Shown piece after piece: positions 16,402 through 24,658 of a stretch of DNA of 64,000 bases. The translations under genes and the position numbers were made by a program. Each line of letters opens with the position of its first letter. Positions within the stretch are counted from its first letter, which is position 1. The notes under the pieces are model-generated. The model saw only the letters and a program-made list of their open reading frames with translations, was not told where the DNA came from and ran no database searches. The DNA comes from Streptomyces sp. NBC_00250 (GTDB lineage: Bacteria; Actinomycetota; Actinomycetes; Streptomycetales; Streptomycetaceae), in contig NZ_CP108088.1 in the NCBI RefSeq assembly GCF_036192275.1, positions 3,039,501-3,103,500 on the forward strand, in the 5' to 3' direction.

Positions 16402-18102
16402 TCAGAAGCCCGGGGGCTCCGTGTAGACGCCCCACTCGTCGCGCAGCGCGTTGCAGATCTCGCCGAGGGTGGCCTCGGCGCGGACGGCCTCCAGCATCGG
16501 GGCGATCATGTTCGAGCCGTCCCGGGCGGCGGCCAGCATCGCGTCGATCGAGGCGCGGACCTTGGCGTCGTCCCGGCGCTCCTTGCGCTCGCCGAGGACC
16601 CGGACCTGCTCCCACTCGACCTCGTGGCTGACCCGGAGGATCTCCAGGTCGCCGGTGACGGAGCCGTGGTGGACGTTGACGCCGACGACCCGCTTGTCGC
16701 CCTTCTCCAGGGACCGCTGGTACTGGAAGGCGGACTCGGCGATCTCGCCGGTGAACCAGCCGTCCTCGATGCCGCGCAGGATGCCGGAGGTGATCGGCCC
16801 GATCGGGTGCTGACCGTCCGGGTGGGCGCGGCGGCCGCGCTCCTTGATCTGGTCGAAGATCTTCTCGGCGTCGGCCTCGATGCGGTCGGTGAGCTGCTCG
16901 ACGTACCAGGAGCCGCCGAGCGGGTCGGCGACGTTGGCGACGCCGGTCTCCTCCATCAGCACCTGCTGGGTGCGGAGCGCGATCTCGGCGGCCTGCTCGC
17001 TGGGGAGCGCGAGGGTCTCGTCGAGGGCGTTGGTGTGGAGGGAGTTGGTACCGCCGAGGACGGCGGAGAGGGCCTCGACCGCGGTCCGGACGACGTTGTT
17101 GTAGGGCTGCTGGGCGGTGAGGGAGACACCGGCGGTCTGGGTGTGGAAGCGCAGCCACTGGGCCTTGTCGGTCTTGGCGCCGTACACCTCCTTCATCCAG
17201 CGGGCCCAGATCCGGCGGGCGGCGCGGAACTTGGCGATCTCCTCGAAGAAGTCGAGGTGGGCGTCGAAGAAGAAGGACAGGCCGGGGGCGAAGACGTCCA
17301 CGTCGAGGCCGCGGCTGAGGCCGAGCTCGACGTAGCCGAAGCCGTCGGCGAGGGTGTACGCGAGCTCCTGCGCGGCCGTGGCCCCGGCCTCGCGGATGTG
17401 GTAGCCGGAGACGGAGAGCGGCTTGTACGCGGGGATTCCCTGCGCGCAGTGCTCCATGAGGTCGCCGATGAGGCGCAGGTGGGGCTCGGGCTCGAAGAGC
17501 CACTCCTTCTGCGCGATGTACTCCTTGAAGATGTCGGTCTGGAGCGTGCCGTTGAGCACGGCCGGATCGACGCCCTGGCGCTCGGCGGCGACCAGGTACA
17601 TGCAGAAGACGGGTACGGCGGGTCCGGAGATCGTCATCGAGGTGGTGACGTCGCCGAGCGGGATGTCCTTGAAGAGGACCTCCATGTCGGCGGCGGAGTC
17701 GATGGCGACACCGCAGTGGCCGACCTCGCCGAGGGCGCGGGGGTCGTCGGAGTCCCGGCCCATGAGGGTGGGCATGTCGAAGGCGACGGAGAGGCCGCCG
17801 CCGCCGGCGGCCAGGATCATCTTGTAGCGCTCGTTGGTCTGCTCGGCGTTGCCGAAGCCGGCGAACTGGCGGATGGTCCAGGTCCGGCCGCGGTAGCCGG
17901 TCGCGTGGAGTCCCCGGGTGTAGGGGTACTCGCCGGGCCAGCCGATGCGCTCGAACCCCTCGTAGGTGTCGCCGGGCCGGGGCCCGTAGACGGGCTCGAC
18001 GGCGTCGCCGGAGAGCGTGGTGAAGTCGGCGTCCCGCTTGCGGGCCTTGTCGTAACGGGCCTGCCAGCGACGGCGGCCTTCCTCGATGGCGTCAGCGTCC
18101 AT
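16402..18102 (-). CDS. icmA: Isobutyryl-CoA mutase large (catalytic) subunit
   Basis: 566 aa, B12-dependent rearrangement of isobutyryl-CoA and n-butyryl-CoA; needs the small B12-binding subunit, which is not encoded here. The protein contains only the substrate-binding TIM barrel, as in known IcmA. The decisive residues are Phe80 (in RQFAGF) and Gln198 (in EYIAQKEW); methylmalonyl-CoA mutases have Tyr and Arg at these sites. I counted both positions and they match IcmA numbering. ATG 18102 lies 8 nt below a 22-bp perfect palindrome and has no clear ribosome site, so a leaderless, tightly controlled message is likely. Confidence 0.94.
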   Translation of the reverse strand: MDADAIEEGRRRWQARYDKARKRDADFTTLSGDAVEPVYGPRPGDTYEGFERIGWPGEYPYTRGLHATGYRGRTWTIRQFAGFGNAEQTNERYKMILAAGGGGLSVAFDMPTLMGRDSDDPRALGEVGHCGVAIDSAADMEVLFKDIPLGDVTTSMTISGPAVPVFCMYLVAAERQGVDPAVLNGTLQTDIFKEYIAQKEWLFEPEPHLRLIGDLMEHCAQGIPAYKPLSVSGYHIREAGATAAQELAYTLADGFGYVELGLSRGLDVDVFAPGLSFFFDAHLDFFEEIAKFRAARRIWARWMKEVYGAKTDKAQWLRFHTQTAGVSLTAQQPYNNVVRTAVEALSAVLGGTNSLHTNALDETLALPSEQAAEIALRTQQVLMEETGVANVADPLGGSWYVEQLTDRIEADAEKIFDQIKERGRRAHPDGQHPIGPITSGILRGIEDGWFTGEIAESAFQYQRSLEKGDKRVVGVNVHHGSVTGDLEILRVSHEVEWEQVRVLGERKERRDDAKVRASIDAMLAAARDGSNMIAPMLEAVRAEATLGEICNALRDEWGVYTEPPGF

Positions 18103-18110
18103 GCTTCGAA

Positions 18111-18132
18111 TTTACTAGGACGTCCTAGTAAA
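18111..18132 (-). promoter_or_regulatory. 22-bp perfect palindromic operator over the icmA start region
   Basis: Arm TTTACTAGGA and its exact complement TCCTAGTAAA flank a CG centre. It ends 8 nt before the icmA ATG and contains a TAGTAA -10-like box, so a bound repressor would block transcription initiation. Confidence 0.7.
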
Positions 18133-18145
18133 TGTCGATGGCAAA

Positions 18146-18167
18146 CCTCCGCACATACGTGCGGAGG
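18146..18167 (-). terminator. Short terminator after the DUF3817 gene
   Basis: CCTCCGCAC-ATAC-GTGCGGAGG, a perfect 9-bp stem with a 4-nt loop, 7 nt past the stop at 18174. It separates the MFS-MarR-DUF3817 unit from icmA. Confidence 0.7.
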
Positions 18168-18173
18168 CAGGGG

Positions 18174-18506
18174 TCAGGCCTTGACCGGCTCCGGCCGCGC
18201 GCCGCTGACCAGCGGAAGCGTCTCGGCGACGACCTTGCGCTCGACGAAGAACGCGGCGAACGGAATCGTGCCGGAGATCAGGACCCAGAGCAGCTTCCCG
18301 AACGGCCACCGGGCCTTGGAGCCCAGGTCGAAGGCGAAGACCAGGTAGATGATGTACAGGACACCATGGGCCTGGGAGACCCCGAAGGTCACGTCCTCGC
18401 CCATGTCGAACCCGTACTTGAAGATCATGCAGGTGCACAGCACAAGCAGCATGACGGCGGTGATGTACGCCATGACGCGGTAACGGGTCAGCACGCTGGA
18501 TTTCAT
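18174..18506 (-). CDS. DUF3817 integral membrane protein
   Basis: 110 aa with three hydrophobic segments (VMAYITAVMLLVLCTCMIF, QAHGVLYIIYLVFAF, LLWVLISGTIPFAAFF) and a conserved-looking VERK before a short cytoplasmic tail. The layout SQAHG...YLVFAFDL...ERK matches DUF3817 (YdzA-like) proteins of unknown function. A second member of the family lies at 29209-29562. It follows the MarR gene by 43 nt and is probably co-transcribed with it. Confidence 0.88.
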   Translation of the reverse strand: MKSSVLTRYRVMAYITAVMLLVLCTCMIFKYGFDMGEDVTFGVSQAHGVLYIIYLVFAFDLGSKARWPFGKLLWVLISGTIPFAAFFVERKVVAETLPLVSGARPEPVKA

Positions 18507-18549
18507 GCCGTCGAGCGTAACGGCACGTTCCGGGCGATCTTCGCGCGGG

Positions 18550-19059
18550 TCAGCTCTCGTCGAAATCCTGCGCGCTCACCCGCAGCGGGCGCAGCATCGC
18601 GAAGATCTCCGCGCACTCCTCCGCGTCGTACGCGCCGAGACCGAAGTCCATCTCCATCAGGTCGCGGGTGGCCGCCTCGACCACCTCGCGGCCCTTCTCC
18701 GTGATGGAGGCGAGCGTTCCGCGGCCGTCGTTGGGGTTGGGCCGCTTGTCGACGAGACCGGACTTCACGAGCCGGTCCACCGTGTTCGTCACGGACGTGG
18801 GGTGGACCATCAACCGCTCGCCGATCTTGGACATCGGCAGCTCGCCCGCCTTCGAGAAGGTGAGCAGCACCAGGGCCTCGTACCGCGCGAAGGTCAGCCC
18901 GTACGGCTTGACCACGGCGTCGACCTCCGCGAGGAGGATCTGGTGGGCGCGCATGATCGAGGTGATCGCGGCCATCGAGGGGACCGGGCCCCAGCGCTTC
19001 TGCCACAGTTCGTCGGCGCGGGCGATGGGGTCGAAGGGGAGACTGAGCGGCTTCGGCAC
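18550..19059 (-). CDS. MarR-family transcriptional regulator
   Basis: 169 aa. The winged helix-turn-helix is clear (LTFARYEALVLLTFSKAGELPMSKIGERL, VHPTSVTNTVDRLVKSGLV, and the wing KRPNPNDGRGTLASITEKG). It uses a GTG start at 19059. The gene begins 9 nt after the stop of the MFS transporter gene and precedes DUF3817, so the three form a minus-strand operon. MarR next to an efflux pump suggests control of the pump by a small ligand; this is inference. Confidence 0.92.
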   Translation of the reverse strand: MPKPLSLPFDPIARADELWQKRWGPVPSMAAITSIMRAHQILLAEVDAVVKPYGLTFARYEALVLLTFSKAGELPMSKIGERLMVHPTSVTNTVDRLVKSGLVDKRPNPNDGRGTLASITEKGREVVEAATRDLMEMDFGLGAYDAEECAEIFAMLRPLRVSAQDFDES

Positions 19060-19068
19060 GCGTCGACC

Positions 19069-20493
19069 TTACCCATGGGGAACTTGGCGGTCAGCCCCGT
19101 CTCGTCCCTCGGTCGCCCCGGCCGCCCGCAGTTCGGCCGCGGCGGCGAGGAGACAGAGCGTGCCGAGGACTCCCGTGCCCGCGACGACCGCGTGCACGGG
19201 GGCGAACTCGGCCGCGATCCCCGCCCCGGCCATGCCGATCCCCTGGACGGTCATCATCCCCGCCGTCATCAGGGTCATGGCCCTGCCCCGCTGCTCCTCC
19301 GGGACGGCGGCGACGAACCAGGCGTCGAGACCGAGGGTGTACGCGCCGGTGGCGCCCGCCAGGAAGAGGGCGACGGCCGCGAGGGCGACGCCGGGCTGGG
19401 GGGCGTACAGCAGATAGGGCAGGACGCCGGTCACCGCGAGCGGCAGCACGATCCGGGAGCGGGTCGCGGCGCTGAGGAACGCCCCGGCGAACAGCTCGCC
19501 CGTGATGGTGCCGACGGGCAGCGCGCACATGAGCAGACCGAGGGCGGCGGTGGAGACCCCGATCTCGTCGGCGTACGGGGCGGCGAGCGCCTCCGGTACG
19601 ACGGCGAAGAGCGGCGGCACCCAGAACATCACCATCAGCGCGCGCACCCGCCGGTTCCTCAGCACGGCCCAGGTGCCGGAGAGCCCGCTCGCGGCCGCCT
19701 TCCCGGCGGCGCGGGCCGGGCGGCGGACGGTGCCGAGCCGGAGCAGCAGCGCGGAGACGAGGAAGGTGGCGGCGGTGACGGCGAGGGCGCCGCGCGGCGG
19801 GACGACGGTGAGCAGGACCCCGCCGACGGCGAAGCCCGTGAGCAGGGCGCTCTGGGAGACGATCCGCAGGAGGGACCGCCCGAGGACGAAGAGGTCGCCC
19901 TCGCCGAGGATGTCGGCGAGGGTCGCCGTCCGCGTGCCGTTGAAGACGGGCGAGACGACGGCGATCGCGCAGCGCAGTACGAGCAGGACGGCGACGGGGG
20001 TGGCGGGGACGACCATGAGGGCGACGCAGCCGGCGCAGAAGAGGTCGCAGACGACGAGGATGCGCCGCGGCGGGAGCCGGTCGGCGAGCCCGGCCAGCAG
20101 GGTGCCACCGACGAGATAGGGGAGGAACCCGAGCGCGAAGGTGAGGGAGGAGAGGAGCGGGGAGCGGGTGAGGTCGTACACGAGCACGGTGAGCGCGAGC
20201 TCACTGACGACGACCCCGAGCAGGGAGAACAGATGGGCCACGAAGACGACCCGGAACTCCCGCACCCGGAAGACGGCGCGGTATCCGGGGCGGTCGGGGG
20301 TGCGGACGGACCCAGGTGCGGAGTCGGTCCCGGGTGCCGGGTCGGTCCCGGGTGCGGAGTCGGTCCCGCGTGCCGGGTCGGTTCCGGGTGCGGAGTCGGT
20401 CCCGGGTGCCGGGTCGGTCCCGGGTGCGGAGTCGGTCCCGCGTGCCGGGTCGGTTCCGGGCAGCGTGGTGTCGGGGTGGTCGTGCTTCGGCAT
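19069..20493 (-). CDS. Major facilitator superfamily transporter with a repetitive N-terminal tail
   Basis: 474 aa, about 12 transmembrane helices beginning near residue 75 (RVVFVAHLFSLLGVVVSEL) with the MFS loop motif GLADRLPPRR. It resembles drug-efflux or lipid-handling MFS proteins such as the MFS_3 group. The first ~60 residues are hydrophilic hexapeptide repeats (PGTDPA, RGTDSA and variants) encoded by an 18-bp tandem array at 20316-20459, so the tail is disordered and probably length-variable between strains. ATG 20493 precedes the repeats; a start after them cannot be excluded. It is divergent from the ArsR gene (86-nt gap). Confidence 0.9.
   Translation of the reverse strand: MPKHDHPDTTLPGTDPARGTDSAPGTDPAPGTDSAPGTDPARGTDSAPGTDPAPGTDSAPGSVRTPDRPGYRAVFRVREFRVVFVAHLFSLLGVVVSELALTVLVYDLTRSPLLSSLTFALGFLPYLVGGTLLAGLADRLPPRRILVVCDLFCAGCVALMVVPATPVAVLLVLRCAIAVVSPVFNGTRTATLADILGEGDLFVLGRSLLRIVSQSALLTGFAVGGVLLTVVPPRGALAVTAATFLVSALLLRLGTVRRPARAAGKAAASGLSGTWAVLRNRRVRALMVMFWVPPLFAVVPEALAAPYADEIGVSTAALGLLMCALPVGTITGELFAGAFLSAATRSRIVLPLAVTGVLPYLLYAPQPGVALAAVALFLAGATGAYTLGLDAWFVAAVPEEQRGRAMTLMTAGMMTVQGIGMAGAGIAAEFAPVHAVVAGTGVLGTLCLLAAAAELRAAGATEGRDGADRQVPHG
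20316..20459. repeat. Tandem 18-bp minisatellite inside the MFS gene
   Basis: Eight contiguous 18-bp units alternate between GTGCGGAGTCGGTCCCGG and GTGCCGGGTCGGTCCCGG types. Units 1-4 recur in units 5-8 with the same single-base variants, giving a 72-bp higher-order duplication. The length is a multiple of three, so the frame is kept. Confidence 0.9.
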
Positions 20494-20579
20494 GCTCCGC
20501 AGCGTGCCGTCGGACCCCCGGCCCGCCCTAGACTTTCGGATCCAGACGAATCTTCCGGCCGGAGGAGGCGGGGACGACC

Positions 20580-21575
20580 GTGCCGTACCACCTGCGTTTC
20601 GGGGAGGCCGACACCCTGCGGATCCGGTTCGCGATCTCGCCGCTCTGGGAGACGCACACCGCCGTGCGGGTCCTCGCGCGACCCCGGCAGCAGGGCTACC
20701 ACCTCCCCTGGATGCGACGGATCGCGGGCGCGGCGCGCGGGCTCGACCTCGGGCCGCTGCATCTGCTGATGCCGCTGCACGGGCACAGCCCGGACTTCCT
20801 CTATCCGCCGCCCATCGGGCCCGCCGCCACGTTCGAGGACGAGATCGCCGCCGTGCGGGAGACCGATCCGGCGCTCGCCCTCGACGACTTCGAGCGGGCA
20901 CTCGCCGAAACGCCGGGCGCGGCCGCGACGGCGGAGGGGCGGCGGATGCTCACCGATCCGGCCGGTGCGGTGGGACGGCTCGCCGATCTGCTCCAGGCCG
21001 CGTGGGAGGCGCTGATCGCGCCCGAGTGGCCCCGGCTGCGGGCGCTCCTGGAGGCCGACGTGGCGTACCACTCGCGGCGGCTCGCGGACGGTGGCCTCGA
21101 ACGGCTCCTCGCCGAGCTGCACCCGGCCTTCGACTGGGCCGCGGAGACCTCGACGCTGAGGATCGACTCCTACCGCGGTGAGCACGTGCGTCCGCTGGAG
21201 GGGCAGGGGCTCGTCCTGATGCCGTCGGTGTTCACCTGGCCGGACGTGGTGAGCGGTTTCGATCCGCCGTGGCAGCCGACGGTCGTGTATCCGGCGCGCG
21301 GGATCGGCGGGCTGTGGGCCGAGCCCCGGGACCGTACGCCGGAGGCGCTCGCCCGGCTCCTCGGCCGGGCGCGGGCGGACGTGCTGTGCGCCCTGGAGGA
21401 GCCGGCCGGGACGACGGCGCTCGCGCACCGGCTGGGCCTGGCCCCGTCCTCGGTCTCCTCGCATCTGTCGGTGCTGCGGGACGCGGGGCTGCTGACCTCC
21501 AGGCGGTACGGCCACCAGGTGCTGTACGAGCGGACGCCGCTGGGGATCGCGGTGTCGCAGCCCGGAACCGACTGA
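20580..21575 (+). CDS. ArsR-like transcriptional regulator with N-terminal DUF5937-type domain
   Basis: 331 aa. The N-terminal ~240 residues (MPYHLRFGEADTLRIRFAIS, LLMPSVFTWP) form the ligand or sensor region I recall as DUF5937. The C-terminal winged helix (ALEEPAGTTALAHRLGLAPSSVSSHLSVLRDAGLL, RRYGHQVLYERT) is classic ArsR. GTG at 20580 follows GGAGGAGG. It is divergent from the MFS transporter, so it may control that gene. No CxC metal-binding motif is visible in the DNA-binding helix, so arsenic or metal sensing is not implied. Confidence 0.9.
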   Translation: MPYHLRFGEADTLRIRFAISPLWETHTAVRVLARPRQQGYHLPWMRRIAGAARGLDLGPLHLLMPLHGHSPDFLYPPPIGPAATFEDEIAAVRETDPALALDDFERALAETPGAAATAEGRRMLTDPAGAVGRLADLLQAAWEALIAPEWPRLRALLEADVAYHSRRLADGGLERLLAELHPAFDWAAETSTLRIDSYRGEHVRPLEGQGLVLMPSVFTWPDVVSGFDPPWQPTVVYPARGIGGLWAEPRDRTPEALARLLGRARADVLCALEEPAGTTALAHRLGLAPSSVSSHLSVLRDAGLLTSRRYGHQVLYERTPLGIAVSQPGTD

Positions 21576-21646
21576 CCGTCATGCCAGGATGACCCCGCTT
21601 CGTCCCCGTACGCGCCGTGCCCGCCGTACCCGACCCTGGGGGCCGG

Positions 21647-22663
21647 ATGTCCCGCCGCACCACCACCGCCCTCGCCCTGACCCTCGTCTCCGCGCTGCTC
21701 CTGACCGGCTGCGGCGAGGACGAGCGCCCCGGGGGCCCCGTCGGGCCGCCGTCCACGCGCGGCGAGAGCGCGTCCCCGGCCGGCGGCTCCCCGTTCTGGG
21801 TCGACCCGGAGAGCGACGCGGCCCAGCAGGTCCGGCGGTACGAGGCGGAGGGCAGGACCGAGGACGCCCGGGTCCTGAGGCGGATCGCGGACCGGCCGGT
21901 CGCGGACTGGCCGGCCGGGGACGATCCCGTACCGGAGATCACCCGCGCGGTCCGGGGCGCGGCGGCGGAGAACCGTACGGCCGTGTTCGTGGCGTACAAC
22001 ATCCCGCACCGCGACTGCGGCATGTACTCGGCGGGCGGTTCGCACGACGCGCAGGCCTACCGGAACTGGATCGACTCCTTCGCCACCGCGCTCGGGGAGT
22101 CCTCCGCGGTCGTCGTCCTGGAGCCGGACGCGGTGCCGCACATCGTCGACGGCTGCACCCCGGCCCGGTACCACGACGAGCGGTACCGGCTGCTCGCCGA
22201 GGCCGTCGAGCGGTTCAAGCGGCAGCCCCGCACCCGGGTCTATCTGGACGCGGGCCATCCGGCCTGGATCGACGATCCCGGGAAGCTGGTGGAGCCGCTG
22301 CGCCGGGCGGGGCTCGCCCGCGCGGACGGCTTCTCGCTGAACGTCTCCAACTTCCAGACGAACGACACGGTGAGGGCCTTCGGCGCCTCGCTCTCCGGGC
22401 TGCTCGGCGGCACCCACTTCACGGTGGACACCAGCCGCAACGGCGACGGCCCCCTCCCCGGTGACGGGGCGGAGGCCTGGTGCAATCCGCCGGGCCGGGC
22501 CCTCGGCGTACCGCCGACGGACCGGACGGGCGACGACCTGGTCGACGCGTATCTGTGGATCAAGCGCCCCGGCGACTCGGACGGCACCTGCCGGGGCGGC
22601 CCGGCCGCCGGTACCTGGTGGCCGGAGTACGCCCTGGGCCTGGCGCGCAGGGCGAAGGGCTAG
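21647..22663 (+). CDS. cslZ: GH6 endoglucanase lipoprotein of the csl cluster
   Basis: 338 aa. A lipobox (LLTGC, Cys22) after a short hydrophobic signal predicts a lipid-anchored extracellular protein. The catalytic domain shows GH6 motifs: VFVAYNIPHRDCG, SSAVVVLEPDAV (carrying the catalytic-acid Asp), TRVYLDAGHPAW and NVSNFQTN. GH6 enzymes cleave beta-1,4-glucan. It is convergent with glxA and next to cslA. In other streptomycetes the same three genes are linked, and the cellulase is thought to let the tip-associated glucan through or trim it. The symbol is used by analogy. Confidence 0.9.
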   Translation: MSRRTTTALALTLVSALLLTGCGEDERPGGPVGPPSTRGESASPAGGSPFWVDPESDAAQQVRRYEAEGRTEDARVLRRIADRPVADWPAGDDPVPEITRAVRGAAAENRTAVFVAYNIPHRDCGMYSAGGSHDAQAYRNWIDSFATALGESSAVVVLEPDAVPHIVDGCTPARYHDERYRLLAEAVERFKRQPRTRVYLDAGHPAWIDDPGKLVEPLRRAGLARADGFSLNVSNFQTNDTVRAFGASLSGLLGGTHFTVDTSRNGDGPLPGDGAEAWCNPPGRALGVPPTDRTGDDLVDAYLWIKRPGDSDGTCRGGPAAGTWWPEYALGLARRAKG

Positions 22664-22693
22664 GCGGGCCGGGTCACCGCCGAAGGCTCGGGG

Positions 22694-24655
22694 TCAGTCC
22701 ACCTGGATCCACTTCGCCTCGGACGGGATGCCGTTCGCGTCGGTGACGAAGAGCATGTACCAGCCGGGCGGGACGAGCGTCCTGTCCCGCGGTACGTCGA
22801 CGGTGACCGTCGTCCCGTCCTCGCTCCTCGTCAGGCCCAGCTCCACCGAGCGCTGTTCGACGTCGGTGGTGTGGGTGACGGCGCTGGGCCGCATGAGCCG
22901 GGCCTCGGTGATCCGGCCGGCGTCCTCGGTGCGGAAGGTGGCGCGGCCGTTCTGGTCGAGTTCCTGCGGGCCCTCCCCCAGGGCGGGCCGGTCGGTGCCG
23001 GCCCGGTGGAGGTAGGGCGGGGTGAAGACCTCGATGCGCTGCTCGAAGGTGCCGAGCCTGGTGTCGTCCTTGTCGTCGAAGAGCGGGTCGGAGCCGAAGG
23101 TGGCGACCCGGCCGTCGGGGAGCAGCAGCGCCTCGGAGTGGTAGTTGCGGCCGACGGTGGGTTCGGCGGCCTCGGTGAAGGCGTTGCTCCTCGGGTCGTA
23201 GAACTGCGCCTTGAGGATGTCGCTGCCGCCGCGGCCCCGGTAGTCCTCGGAGCCTCCGGTGGTGAAGACGGTGTCGTCGGGCAGCAGGACGCTGCTGAGG
23301 TAGCGGGTGCCCTGCGGGAGCGAGGGCCCGTCGGTGAAGACGGGGCTGTCCTCGGACACGTCGACGATGGAGGTGCGGGCGGTGGACTTGGGCGACTCGC
23401 CGACCCCGCCGCCGCCGAGGACCATCACCTTCTGGTGCTGGGCGGGCGGGAGCAGCAGGGAGGCGGAGGTCTCCAGCTGGTCGGGGTCGGTGAGCCCGCC
23501 CAGCTTGGTGAAGGAGTTCTTCCTCAGGTCCCAGAGGCCTGGTTCGCGGCCCTTCTCGGCGGGGCCGTAGCCGGCGTTGGAGCCGGTGTAGAGGAGCTTG
23601 CCGCCCTTGGTGAGGAAGAGGGAGGGGTAGGTGGGGAAGTAGCGGAAGGGGCCCTTGGACCACTTCTTGGTCGCGGGGTCGTAGATCTCGTTGTCGCCGG
23701 GGACGACGTCGCCGACGTCGTTGAGCCCGGAGACGGCGAGGACCTTGCCGTCGTCGAGGGTGACGAGGGTGGGGTACCAGCGGGCGTCCTTCATGGGGGC
23801 GACCGGGATGTACTTCTCGGCCTTCGGGTCGAACTCGTAGGCGCCCTTGATGCCCTGGAAGTCCTGCTTCTCGGTGGTGAGCTTCTGCGCGAGGCCGTAG
23901 ACGTCGTCGGCGGCGGCGCCCTTGAGGCCGAGGACCCGGTACTGCGCGGCCTCGGTGGTGAGGCCCTGCGGGCCCTCCTCGCGGGCCTCGACGAAGACCC
24001 GGGCCTCGGCGGCGGTGATCCTGGTCTTCCACGGCTTCATCTGCCCGCTCTCGAAGTACGAGATCTCGAACTCGCGCGTGGCCTTGGGGACGGTGACGTC
24101 GAATCGGGAGACGTACTCGACCCCGGACGGGGAGCGGAAGACGGTGCCCTTCTTGAGGGTGACCGCCTTGTCGGGGCTCTCGTTCTTGACCCGCATGCCG
24201 CCGCCGGCCCTCTTGACCTCGCCGTCGAGGATCTCGTAGCGGGCGGTGCCGCCGGCGACGAGCAGCCGGCCGTCGGGGAGTTGGGCGTGGCCGGAGCAGA
24301 AGAAGTCCACGGGGGTGGGGATCTTCTTGAAGGTGTTCTTCACCGGGTCCCAGAGGATGGTCTCGAAGGTCCCGGCGTCGAAGTTCTTCTGGCTGTTGCC
24401 GGATCCGGCGATCAGCAGCACCTTGCCGGTGTGGAGCAGGGCCGCGTGGATGGCGTTGATCCGGAATCGGTCGGGGACCGCGACCTCGGTCCAGGAGCCG
24501 AAGCGCCGCTGGTAGCCGGGCTGGGCGATCTTGTACGCGTGGTACTTCTCCTCGGCGAAGGAGACGGCGGCGGGAGCGTTGAGCGCGGCGAGGACCAGCA
24601 CCGCTCCGCCGCCGAGCAGGGTCTTCCTGAACCTCTTCGACGGCCGGTGGGCCAT
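22694..24655 (-). CDS. glxA: Copper-radical oxidase GlxA (glyoxal/galactose oxidase-like)
   Basis: 653 aa. An N-terminal hydrophobic anchor (LLGGGAVLVLAALNAPAAVSF) is followed by a Kelch-type seven-bladed propeller (VLLIAGSG, LLVAGGTARYE, VLAVSGLNDVG, VMVLGGGGVG, TGGSEDYRG) and a C-terminal DUF1929 beta domain (FTPPYL to WIQVD). The Cys in FFCSGHAQL (Cys120 by my count, Cys121 in S. lividans GlxA) is the residue that cross-links to Tyr in the cofactor. GlxA acts outside the cell, making H2O2 and processing the CslA glucan at hyphal tips. The cslA stop lies 3 nt upstream, so they are co-transcribed. Confidence 0.95.
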   Translation of the reverse strand: MAHRPSKRFRKTLLGGGAVLVLAALNAPAAVSFAEEKYHAYKIAQPGYQRRFGSWTEVAVPDRFRINAIHAALLHTGKVLLIAGSGNSQKNFDAGTFETILWDPVKNTFKKIPTPVDFFCSGHAQLPDGRLLVAGGTARYEILDGEVKRAGGGMRVKNESPDKAVTLKKGTVFRSPSGVEYVSRFDVTVPKATREFEISYFESGQMKPWKTRITAAEARVFVEAREEGPQGLTTEAAQYRVLGLKGAAADDVYGLAQKLTTEKQDFQGIKGAYEFDPKAEKYIPVAPMKDARWYPTLVTLDDGKVLAVSGLNDVGDVVPGDNEIYDPATKKWSKGPFRYFPTYPSLFLTKGGKLLYTGSNAGYGPAEKGREPGLWDLRKNSFTKLGGLTDPDQLETSASLLLPPAQHQKVMVLGGGGVGESPKSTARTSIVDVSEDSPVFTDGPSLPQGTRYLSSVLLPDDTVFTTGGSEDYRGRGGSDILKAQFYDPRSNAFTEAAEPTVGRNYHSEALLLPDGRVATFGSDPLFDDKDDTRLGTFEQRIEVFTPPYLHRAGTDRPALGEGPQELDQNGRATFRTEDAGRITEARLMRPSAVTHTTDVEQRSVELGLTRSEDGTTVTVDVPRDRTLVPPGWYMLFVTDANGIPSEAKWIQVD

Positions 24656-24658
24656 GGC

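Noticed and set aside
16402..18102. Methylmalonyl-CoA mutase beta subunit (MutB)
   Set aside because: Phe80 and Gln198 replace the Tyr and Arg of MutB, and the B12-binding domain is absent, which is diagnostic of IcmA.
16624..18348. Plus-strand 574-residue frame opposite icmA
   Set aside because: Antisense shadow of a confidently identified mutase; Gly/Val/Glu-rich without motifs.
20316..20459. CRISPR-like array
   Set aside because: The units are contiguous without spacers and keep a reading frame, so this is a coding minisatellite.
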